Origin: Pseudomonas sp. BSw22131
Lineage (GTDB): Bacteria > Pseudomonadota > Gammaproteobacteria > Pseudomonadales > Pseudomonadaceae
Direction: 5' to 3'
Assembly: GCF_026810445.1 (NCBI RefSeq)
Contig: NZ_CP113949.1
Coordinates: 3,472,001-3,536,000, forward strand
DNA length: 64,000 bases
Positions within the stretch are counted from its first letter, which is position 1. Each line of letters begins with the position of its first letter. Positions 40,852 to 49,392 of the stretch are shown piece after piece. Under the pieces are notes generated by a model. The model worked only from the letters and a program-made list of their open reading frames with translations. It was not told the origin of the DNA and searched no databases. Made by a program: the position numbers and the translations under genes.

Positions 40852-43800
40852 GAGTTCACTCCCTTAATCACTTCCAACAATTCGGAACCTGCGTGCCTAA
40901 ACTTGTCCACATCAGCATGCTGCCAGCGATCAAGCTCAGTTAGGTTGGAACTGCTATGTACGCCTTCGCCGCCAACACGTTGTGGAACGTCCGTGTGATG
41001 CAGTTCATAGGGTAAGTCCTTAACACTTACCTTCCCTGTCTTAAGGTTTCTTATTTTTGCAGTTATGTTCGGCGGCTGCCCCCCGGCCATTGTTGCTAGA
41101 TTTCGCGGAGAATAGATGGAAACGGGCTTACTCATTTCTTCAGTTGCCGTATTTTTCCAGTAATTTTTCCGTGCAGTTGACCAGCATTCCCACCCCCAAG
41201 GGTCGATCCAACCTGTCGGGCTCGGGACATATTTATAGAGATTCATCCCCCCATCCAACCCAATCGGATCCTGCGTGATAAAACGCCCTACCTGCGGATC
41301 GTAATACCGAAACGTGTTGTAGTGCAGTCCCGTCTCGTCGTCGAAATACTGCCCTTGGAATCGCAGATTTTGTTCTACGTTACTGACGGTCAACGCTTCA
41401 ACCTCGCCCCACGCCTTGTACGTCGCCTGCCAGACGATTTCGCCGTCGGCGTCAGTCATTTCCAGCGGCGTGCCGATCTGATCGGTGTGAAAGTAATAAA
41501 GCTTCTGTGCCTCCCCTTCACTTTGATCGACCCGGGCAAGCGGCGCGTAGCTGCCTGGTTCGTAAATGTACAGGCTGCTCTGTCCCGGCTGTTCTTCGCG
41601 CAGCATCCTCAGCCCCTGCCAGAGGAAGTTTTCTGTTCGGTTTTCCCATCTTTTTCTGACGTCTTGCCGACCCTGCGGCCCAGGCTGTCGTAGCGATAAG
41701 AACCGACACTTTCGAGCTTACTGTTGACCAGAGTCTCGGCACGAACCAATCGGTTTTCGCAGTCGTAAACAAAAGTTTGCAGCTTGCCCAGCCCTACCCG
41801 CTTTTCAACCAGGTTGCCCCAGGCGTCGTAGGTATATTCCTGATCTCGCCACTGCTTGATGCGGTTGTCTTTGACGTGGTCAAACTGGCTAGTGTTGAAG
41901 TTCAGCCGGTTGGCCGCCGCGTCATAACGAAACTCTTCGCTGTCGACCAATTGCCCAGTATCACGGCTGTGGAGTTGGCCGTTGGCTTCGTATTCGTATT
42001 TGATTTCGCCGCGCAGTTTGTCGAGGGTTTTGGTCAACTCCCCGGCCGGGTCGTATTCGTGACGGCGATGGATCGGGTTGTAGGCGTGCTCGACCAGCAG
42101 TTCAGGTGTGATGCCTGGGTTGTGAATGCGCGAGAGCTTTTCCGCAGGCAACGACGATGCAAACTGCCAGCTCTTGCGACCCATGGCGTCATAACCAAAA
42201 CAGCTGGTCAATTTGCCTTGGGTACGTAGCACTTCGCGGTGCAGGTCGTCGCGCTCCATGTCGCTGATCAACTGACCGTCAAGGTTCAGTTGGTGCAGGT
42301 GGCCGCTGCCGTAGTACAGGTGATTCAGGTGCTGGCCAGTCGGCAACGTCAACGTGGTCAGGTTGCTCAGCGGATCGTATTCGTAGGCCAAAGCGCCTTG
42401 GGGCGTGGTCTCTTTGGTCAGGCGGCCCAGCAGGTCGTAGGCGAAATCCAGTTTCTCTGCCGCCACACCCAGCTGTTTGCCGATGCTGGAAGGCAGACGC
42501 TCGATGCTGAGCAGCCGATCTGCCTCGTCGTAGGCGTAATCCTGACGGGCGTCGCTGTTAACTTTCGCCACCAGGCGACCAATCTGATCGCGCTCAAATT
42601 CCGTCGTGCGTTGTGGCCGTTCAGCACGTTCGCCGTAGCCGGTTTCTTCAGCCTGAGTCAGATACCCGCCGACGTTGTAGGCGAAACGTCGGGTCAGGTT
42701 GTCGATGCGTTGTTCTTCGATCAAACGATCCGAGGCGTCGTAGGCAAATCGGTAAGCAGCGTTGTTTTCGTTGACCAGCGCGGTTAGGCGAATCGCCTTG
42801 TCGTACTCGTAGCTGATGCGCTGGCCCTTGGCGTCCTGTCGGCTGGCAGGCAGTCCGCGTGCAGTACGCAGCAGACGCGTGGTCTGGCCTTTGCCGTCTG
42901 TGTGCGTCAGGACTTGCCCAAGGGCGTTGTAGGTAAACGACTCGGCGGTGCCGTCCGGGTGCTCGATGCGCAACACTTCGCCGTCGGGTTTGCGCTCAAG
43001 GGTTGTGGTCTGATCCAGCGCATCGGTCACGGCAACCAGGTGCTGGCGCTGGTCGTAACGGTAATAGGTACTTTTGCCCGAGCAGTCTTGAAAACGCTCG
43101 ACCTGCGCCAGGGTGTTCCACCACAGGTATTTGGATTTGCGCGTGGCGTCGATGATGGTGTGAGGCAGGCCATCGTCGCTGTTGAGGTATTCGGTGGTGT
43201 GGCCGAGGGCGTCGGTTTCGGTGATCAGGTTGCCTTTGTCGTCGTAGCGGGCTTTCCAGACGCTGCCGTCGGGGTAACTGACCTGCGTCACCAAGGTGGT
43301 CAAGTGGTGATACTGATAGGTGATCTTTCGACCGAGCGGGTCGGTTTCTTCGACGAGGCGTGCGTAATCGTCGTATTTGAGCTCGACAGTATTGCCATCG
43401 GGCAGCGTGAGACCGGTCATGTTGCCGGTTTCATCGATGTCGATAACGTAGCGCTCGCCACCGAAGTCACGGCTCGCGATCACGCGATGATCAGCGTTGT
43501 AGTGAATTTCCAGTTCACGCCCGAGCACATCGGTGGCCCAGGTGACGCGGGCCTTCACGTCATAGCGAAAATGAAAGTGCTCGCCGTCACTGGTCCAGTG
43601 CTCGACCACACGGGGCTGACCGTCGATGGTTTCCCAACGGTAATTGCAGCTCAGGCCCAGCGCGTTGCTGTGGCTGACCATCACGCCTTCGGCGTAGCTG
43701 AACCGGCGCATGGAATCGCCATTGCGATTGATCACTTCGATGAGCTGACCGTTGTCGTCGTAGCGGTACTGGACGAGGGTTTCAACGGCTTCGTTGTCGA

Positions 43801-44310
43801 CGACGCGTTTGACGTCGGTCAGACGTCCCAAAGGGTTGTCGTAATGCAAATGCACCCGCACGCCGCCCGGGGCGCTGATGTCGGTAAGCGTACCGTCGGC
43901 CGTTCGGGTGAAATGCAGGTAATGCCCGAGGGCGTTTTCCAGACGTTGCAAGGGCGCCGGCGTGTTGTCGTCCGGCACTTCGCCGAAGTAGAAGAAGGTG
44001 TTATCGAGGGTTTGCAGGAGGTAGTGACCGCCGGGCGATCGGACCAGATAAATCTGTTCGTAGGGGTTGTAGATACTTTCGCCGGGCTCGATGTCGACAA
44101 AGGGCACGCTGCGGCCCTGGTTGTCGGTGAGGTACACAAAGCTGCCGCTTCTGCGCAGGCTTTGTTCCCAGGGCAGCACCCAGCCTCGGCCCAGAACGCT
44201 TTCAACGGCAAGATCGCTGGCATAAAAGCGAGACCATATGATTTTTGCCTGAGTCCAGCAGTACCTTGCGGACTGTTGCGAGATCGACGGGACTGCCGAC
44301 CAGCCCCAAG
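40845..44310 (-). pseudogene. rhs: Rhs segment C: core, tip and HH-type toxin; frameshifted and 5' deleted
   Basis: The shell lies in 41609-44179 (856 residues) and the tip and toxin in 40845-41606. The two are out of frame because a run of five T in the sister copies is four here (41629-41632). The C-terminal domain has LPYELHHTDVPQRVGG, then SNLTELDRWQHADVDKFRH, an HNH/Endo VII-like arrangement with an LHH core. At the 5' end the sequence SPVDLATVRKVLLDSG is followed by a deletion of about 15 codons plus a frame change before ASDLAVESV. No PAAR or membrane part is present. The core of C is nearly identical to that of A. Confidence 0.86.
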
Positions 44311-44573
44311 GACTGCCCCGAGGGCCAGTGACGAAGCTGGGTGCGAGATAGCTGCCTACGTTTGAAATGGCCGCATCTTGGCATCCGGTGAGTGGCTATC
44401 TGAAATCTAAGCGCACCGACGCTGTGCCTAACTAGTCGGTCCGCTTAGGCGCAATAATCGACTTTTGGTAATACCCCTTGAACCGCCGCTACCCCAACCT
44501 GGCGTTAGGGCTCTTCGATGACATGTTCCAAGTAGCACAAAGATAATGCCGGCGGTAAGCGTATTCCGAATAA
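44311..44573. other. Spacer upstream of segment C
   Basis: No gene seen. It contains an inverted repeat near 44424-44450 (GCCTAA and TTAGGC arms). Rhs similarity ends at about 44310. Confidence 0.35.
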
Positions 44574-45044
44574 TTAAAGCTCCGCTATTGAGGTGCGAAC
44601 AGTGTCGCAGAAAAACGCTTCAAAACTTTCGTACATAACTTCTTTGGCACCATCTCGCTTAAAAGACAGCTCCGTCAATACTACTACCGCCTCGCCCGAC
44701 GGGCTAAGCTGAGAAGTATCGATAGAGAATAAGGGACCGTACCCCGATGCCTTGACTACGATCATTTTTGAATCCGCGTCTCCCGCATCTCGAGCATCCT
44801 TTGTTGCAAAAAACACGCAGGGGACCTCCGCGGCTGTGAGCCCGTTTTTAGTAATACCATAATATGTGCTACCACCAAAAGATAACGTACCAAATTTTTT
44901 AAGGAACAGCCTATCAGAGGGAGGAAACTCAACCCCTAACGTTTTTTCAAACTCAGCTATAATTTCATCGCTCGCGCCTCCGGCAAATGCAGGCTCATCA
45001 CTGCTCAAATTCATTTCGTTTTCAATAACATCGATATAAGTCAT
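44574..45044 (-). CDS. SUKH-like orphan immunity protein
   Basis: 156 residues from the ATG at 45044 with GAGAGGTGATC upstream. EIIAEFEKTLGVEFPPSDR and FLKKFGTLSFGG are the typical SUKH opening (long helix, LP/FP turn, hydrophobic FLxxFG), and VVVLTELSFKRDG lies near the end. It follows only scraps of Rhs core, with no toxin domain left, so it is an immunity gene without its partner. Confidence 0.8.
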   Translation of the reverse strand: MTYIDVIENEMNLSSDEPAFAGGASDEIIAEFEKTLGVEFPPSDRLFLKKFGTLSFGGSTYYGITKNGLTAAEVPCVFFATKDARDAGDADSKMIVVKASGYGPLFSIDTSQLSPSGEAVVVLTELSFKRDGAKEVMYESFEAFFCDTVRTSIAEL

Positions 45045-45092
45045 GATCACCTCTCAAAAATCTAAAGACCGCTCTTTCCAATAGGTGTTTTT

Positions 45093-45430
45093 TCAAGTAT
45101 TAAAAGGACCGCGACTCATACTTTGCGGCGCGCTGTTATGAACTCGCCGCAGACCGTCAGGCCCTAACCAACTTTTGTCCCAATGGTAAGTGGTGCACTT
45201 TCCAGAACAGCCCTGAAACTTCTCGAACTGTGCGTGGATGTTCCACCAGATGAATTTCGACTTGTGGTTGGCATCGATGATGGTGTGTACCAAAGCATCA
45301 TCCCTGTCGAAATACTCGGTGCGCGGGTCTAGCGCATCGTATTCCTCAATCAGGTTGCTCTTGTTGTCGTAATGGCCTTTCCAGGTACTCCGTCGGGCTA
45401 GTTGACCTGTTTGACCAGCGAGGTCAGATC
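45093..45430 (-). pseudogene. Diverged Rhs core scrap
   Basis: The frame 45093-45293 reads VHTIIDANHKSKFIWWNIHA and FEKFQGCSGKCTTYHWDKS, homologous to PHTIIDATRKSKYLWWNTLA and its sequel in the full copies. Before it, in other frames, are EYDALDPRTEYF and VKQVN-stop-PDG, corresponding to TETDALGYTTEYL and VTQVSYPDG. It is an old, frameshifted Rhs piece more divergent than copies A to E. Confidence 0.8.
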
Positions 45431-45721
45431 TAGAGTAGATCCTAAGTCACTCTTAGATTTTTTCCACTGAAAGCCACGCATCGACGGCACACTAAATCTG
45501 ACGCCATTCAACATCCCCAGTTCAAATAGAGCGAATGAGAAAATGTCGGCGCCCATTACTCATCACCAAGCGAAATAAACGCTATCTTGTAGATGCCAAC
45601 CAGCCCCCTGGCGCCGTCGGCCGACATCAGAATGTCGACGTTGTAGCGCAATCAATTTGATACCAGATCGTTGACCAGTAATTGGTAGGTGTAGTACCGT
45701 TCATGTTGCTAGCGCTAATAT
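45431..45721. other. Spacer with an unidentified coding scrap
   Basis: No open gene. On the minus strand a short run reads RYNVDILMSADGARGLVGI and continues YKIAFISLGDE before a stop, which looks like real protein but matches nothing I recognise. It may be the tail of a lost toxin or accessory protein. Confidence 0.35.
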
Positions 45722-46075
45722 CTACAGCCCATAAATACCATCAGCTTCTTTATTCATAGTTAACGACCCTAAAGCTCCCAAATCTAAGCTATAGACTTCA
45801 CTCCCTCCTTTTAAACTTAAAAAATATCCTAAATCTCCATCTTGACCGATAAGAAAATAGTCAGACTCATATACCTGCACTTCATACGTTGCATTTCTTT
45901 CAAGCAACTCTGCACAACCATAAATATATACTTGCCCCCCTGACACAAGCTTCAGCTCATAAACATCATCCCCTTGTACCACTTCAGAAGAGAACTTTTT
46001 ATAATCTTCAGAAAGCTTACCCCCAAGACTAACCTCAATTTCTTTGAGTTTTTCCCGCACCTGACTTTCATTCAT
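45722..46075 (-). CDS. SUKH-like immunity protein for the segment B toxin
   Basis: 117 residues if the ATG at 46075 is used (GAGG nine bases upstream); an ATG at 46090 would add five residues. VREKLKEIEVSLGGKLSEDY is a SUKH-like first helix and FLIGQDGDLGYFLSLKGG with EVYSLDLGALG resembles the later SUKH strands. It follows the SHH-type toxin of segment B by about 30 bases. Size and place fit a cytoplasmic immunity protein. Confidence 0.7.
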   Translation of the reverse strand: MNESQVREKLKEIEVSLGGKLSEDYKKFSSEVVQGDDVYELKLVSGGQVYIYGCAELLERNATYEVQVYESDYFLIGQDGDLGYFLSLKGGSEVYSLDLGALGSLTMNKEADGIYGL

Positions 46076-46105
46076 ATTTAAAGCCCTCATTCGCGAGTTA
46101 ACAAA

Positions 46106-47720
46106 TTAGATATCAAAAAATGGATTTTCCATATTTTTCGTTCTAAGCCCATCAAAATATTTATATGCGTCCCCCAGTGCTTTTCTCGCTTGCGATGTGG
46201 GCACACCCGAATCAAGCATCTCCTTATAACTTGTATTAAACTCTTGCTTCAGTGTGTTATCCCACCCCCCTGCTGCTGCTCTTCTGGTTCGTTGAGCGGC
46301 ACTGATTGCAGCATGGGGACTGCCAGACTTGGACTGCAGGAGCGTTGCCGGAGCAGAGTTACGCTGATATCCGTCAATTCTTTGTTTTGCCCATGCGTCC
46401 TGAATTGGGTGGTGGCTTTGGACCACACCATCAGCTTTGCTCGGAGAGTGTCCCGCCGCCCTATTGACCCCCGGTGATAGGTTTCCATGTGGATCTACGG
46501 CACCAGTTTTATATCCACCAGGTGCATTGCAGGGACTAAGTCCCAATGGGTCAACCCAGATAATCGTAGAGCGAGCATACTGATACAGATTAGACCCGCC
46601 GAATAACCCAATCGGATCCTGCGTTGTAAACCGTCCCACCTCCGGGTCGTAATACCTGAATGTGTTGTAGTGCAGCCCGGTCTCATCGTCGAAATACTGA
46701 CCCTGAAACCTTAAATTCTGCTCAACCTCGTTCAAAGCCAGCGTTTCAATGGAGCCCCACCCCTTGTACGTCGCCTGCCAGACGATTTCGCCGTCCGCGT
46801 CAGTCATTTCCAGCGGCGTGCCGATCTGATCGGTGTGGAAATAGTAAAGCTTCTGATCTTCGCCTTCGCTTTGATCGACCCGGGCAAGCGGCGCGTAGCT
46901 GCCTGGTTCGTAAATGTAGAGGCTGCTCTGTCCCGGCTGTTCTTCGCGCAGCATCCTCAGGCCCTGCCAGAGGAAGTTTTTCTGTTCGGTGTTGCCGTCT
47001 TTTTCTGCTGTCTTGCCGACCCGTCTTCCGAGGCTGTCGTAGCGATACGTACCGGCACTTTCGAGCTTGCTATTAACCAGCGTTTCAGCTTTGACGAGGC
47101 GATTTTCGCAGTCGTAAACAAAAGTTTGCAGCTTGCCCAGCCCTACCCGCTTTTCAACCAGGTTGCCCCGGGCGTCGTAGGTATATTCCTGATCTCGCCA
47201 ATGCTTGATGCGGTTGTCTTTGACGTGATCAAACTGGCTGGTGTTGAAGTTCAGCCGGTTGGCCGCCGCGTCATAACGAAACTCTTCGCTGTCGACCAAT
47301 TGCCCGGTGTCACGGCTGTGGAGTTGGCCGTTGGCCTCGTACTCGTACTTGATTTCGCCGCGCAGTTTGTCGAGGGTTTTGGTCAGTTCCCCGGCCGGGT
47401 CGTATTCGTGACGGCGATGGATCGGGTTGTACGCGTGCTCGACCAGCAGTTCAGGTGTGATGCCGGGGTTGTGAATGCGAGAAAGCTTTTCCGCAGGCAA
47501 CGACGATACAAACTGCCAGCTCTTGCGGCCCATGGCGTCGTAGCCGAAACAGCTGGTGAGCTTGCCTTGGGTACGTAGCACTTCGCGGTGCAGATCAATG
47601 CAGGTGGTGCCTGAGAGAGTTTTCGATGCGCTGCAGCGGGACTTCAGCGTTGTCGTCAGGAATTTCACCGGAGTAGAAGAAGATGTTGTTGAGAGTTTGC
47701 TGAAGAAGTAAATAAACCGC
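46106..47720 (-). pseudogene. rhs: Rhs segment B: tip and SHH nuclease-type toxin with large internal deletion
   Basis: From about 47596 downstream the frame reads DLHREVLRTQGKLTSCFGYD through the tip (GRFTTQDPIGLFGGSNLYQY) to a C-terminal domain with VQSHHPIQDAWAKQRIDGY and a later histidine (SPHAAISAAQ). This is the Tox-SHH type of HNH/Endo VII nuclease. Upstream (47600-47720) is a piece of the 5' core in another frame, QTLNNIFFYSGEIPDDNAEV, ending SLRHHLH. The two are joined directly, so roughly 1.6 kb of core are missing and the reading frame is lost. The tip is near identical to that of segment E at an offset of 14,485. Confidence 0.85.
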
Positions 47721-47880
47721 GAATCGGATTTAGCCTGTGAACGCAACGCAAAATTAACCAATCGCGGAATTAGGGATAAAAATTACTGAGACAGAGCCGG
47801 GAGTCACTACGTCTTATAAATTATTAAAGAGCCAACTATTCAAGCCTACTACGAATCTAAATTAATAATCAGAATTCAGC

Positions 47881-48189
47881 CTACCAATCGCCACGCCACT
47901 CTTCGGCAAACTCACTCTCCCTAGACAGTCCAACTACCTCACCCAGCCCATATAAAACTTCCAATAGAGACTCTCGCTCCACCGTCTCAATGTATTCCTC
48001 GAAGCGATTTATGCTAATGATACAATTTTTAAAAACAGGCAGCGTACCTTTACCCAAACTTGTAAACGGCAAATTTTCGAGATTCCGCACCAGATCAGAC
48101 ATCACTGGCTTAACTTTTTCCAAAAACTCCTCATGCCCATCTAAAAAATCGAGCTGCTGGTGTAATGCAGCCACATCTACAACGGCCAT
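47881..48189 (-). CDS. Small candidate immunity protein
   Basis: 102 residues from the ATG at 48189 with a strong AAGGAG site; the frame is open further upstream but without a better site. It is acidic, predicted mostly helical (LHQQLDFLDGHEEFLEKVKP), and has no signal peptide. The family is not recognised. It lies at the end of a decayed toxin/immunity cassette and before Rhs segment B, so an immunity role is inferred from place alone. Confidence 0.55.
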   Translation of the reverse strand: MAVVDVAALHQQLDFLDGHEEFLEKVKPVMSDLVRNLENLPFTSLGKGTLPVFKNCIISINRFEEYIETVERESLLEVLYGLGEVVGLSRESEFAEEWRGDW

Positions 48190-48208
48190 AAATACTCCTT
48201 GAAATTCT

Positions 48209-48470
48209 TCAGCGTGAAGGTCTCGGCGGTTTAATGCCAGAGAATACATATACTTTAGATTCGTCCCAGCTCACACCAGTGTCATGATAAAACTTTAATC
48301 TATTTAAAATCCTTTCAGAATTTCCAGCCATACCACACGATTCATAGTCATAAATCAACTGTAAAGTCTCCTCAGTCGTTAGCGAGGGCTTAACTATCTC
48401 GGCACCAATGTTAGTATAATCGTCAATAAGATCAATCAAATTAGCCTCAGTGTGGCCTGGCGACCCAAAA
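48209..48470 (-). pseudogene. C-terminal remnant of a second GIY-YIG-toxin immunity gene
   Basis: It reads ANLIDLIDDYTNIGAEIVKP and later ILNRLKFYHDTGVSWDESKV. This matches ANLIELTDGYSSVGARLLKA and LLARLKFFHETGVNWDEEKK of the intact immunity protein at 48844. The N-terminal half is missing. An ATG at 48439 could still start a 76-residue product, but it would lack half of the fold. Confidence 0.8.
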
Positions 48471-48474
48471 ACTG

Positions 48475-48818
48475 GACAGGATCATAATCAAAACGTGCAG
48501 TATTGGAATATCTATAATCCAATACATCTTGAGTTGCATGCCCTAGGCCTGGCTGACTCGCACATCCAATACGAGGTCAGAATATAGAACCTTTGAATAT
48601 GAAATATTTTCGACTTAGACTTAGTTATCGGCACTAATATGCCCTTCACGTCATTTATTTTGGCGACACTATAAAATATTGCCTGCCCACTAGGCATATT
48701 CCCCCCTGAGAGAAATAGCCAGGTCGTCCACAAGTTTATTTTTAGGTACAGGGGAAGACTCTTATGTCGCTCCAGCCCCAAGGGTCTCGGGGCTGCCATT
48801 GCCAGAGAACTCATCCAT
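48475..48818 (-). pseudogene. Decayed GIY-YIG toxin cassette
   Basis: The part 48475-48575 encodes RIGCASQPGLGHATQDVL and DYRYSNTARF, which matches YIGYASKPGLGHSAEDVL and RYRYPNTSAF of the toxin in Rhs A. Upstream, from an ATG at 48818 with CGAGGAGA before it, a frame begins MDEFSGNGSPETLGAGA and soon meets TAA and TAG stops, continuing as KNKLVDDLAISLRGEYA. It is a broken earlier cassette of the same toxin type, still next to part of its immunity gene. Confidence 0.72.
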
Positions 48819-48843
48819 ATTAATAGTCTCCTCGAAACATATC

Positions 48844-49392
48844 TCAGTTACCAGGAAACCCGGATGGCCTGCTCAGAGATGGATATATAAATTTTTTTTC
48901 TTCATCCCAGTTTACTCCCGTTTCGTGGAAAAACTTTAGCCTGGCCAAAAGCTTTTCGGGATCACCAATAACACCACAAAACTCATGCGTCTCTATCGTT
49001 TCAAGATCTTTATCAACTGACAGATTCGCTTTTAGAAGACGAGCACCTACACTGGAGTAGCCATCAGTCAACTCTATCAAATTTGCAGTATAAGTATTTT
49101 CTGCAAGCCACTCGAACGATAACATTTCTTTTATTATAGGCTTGGTGTTTATCCGAACTTCGAGCTTTTCCAAAAATCTAAAAAAAATTGACCTTAGTCG
49201 CTTTTCAGCAACAAAAATACAAAAAATCAATTTACTCTTACTCAGATCCACATCCTCCCAATTATCATTTTTTCTAAACACGTCGAAAAACTCCATTAGG
49301 CCGTTTTTCCTCATTTGGGCCAATGTAAAAACGCCTTCACAAATCTTGACAACTACGACGCCATCCTCTGTCCACTTGACGCTTTTCAACAT
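48844..49392 (-). CDS. Immunity protein for the Rhs A GIY-YIG toxin
   Basis: 182 residues, overlapping the toxin stop by seven bases. No signal peptide. N-terminal MLKSVKWTEDGVVVVKICEG and C-terminal ARLKFFHETGVNWDEEKKF bracket a mixed fold that I do not recognise. A remnant paralogue stands next to a remnant toxin of the same type at 48209-48818, so toxin and immunity have travelled as a pair at least twice, which supports the assignment. Confidence 0.78.
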   Translation of the reverse strand: MLKSVKWTEDGVVVVKICEGVFTLAQMRKNGLMEFFDVFRKNDNWEDVDLSKSKLIFCIFVAEKRLRSIFFRFLEKLEVRINTKPIIKEMLSFEWLAENTYTANLIELTDGYSSVGARLLKANLSVDKDLETIETHEFCGVIGDPEKLLARLKFFHETGVNWDEEKKFIYPSLSRPSGFPGN

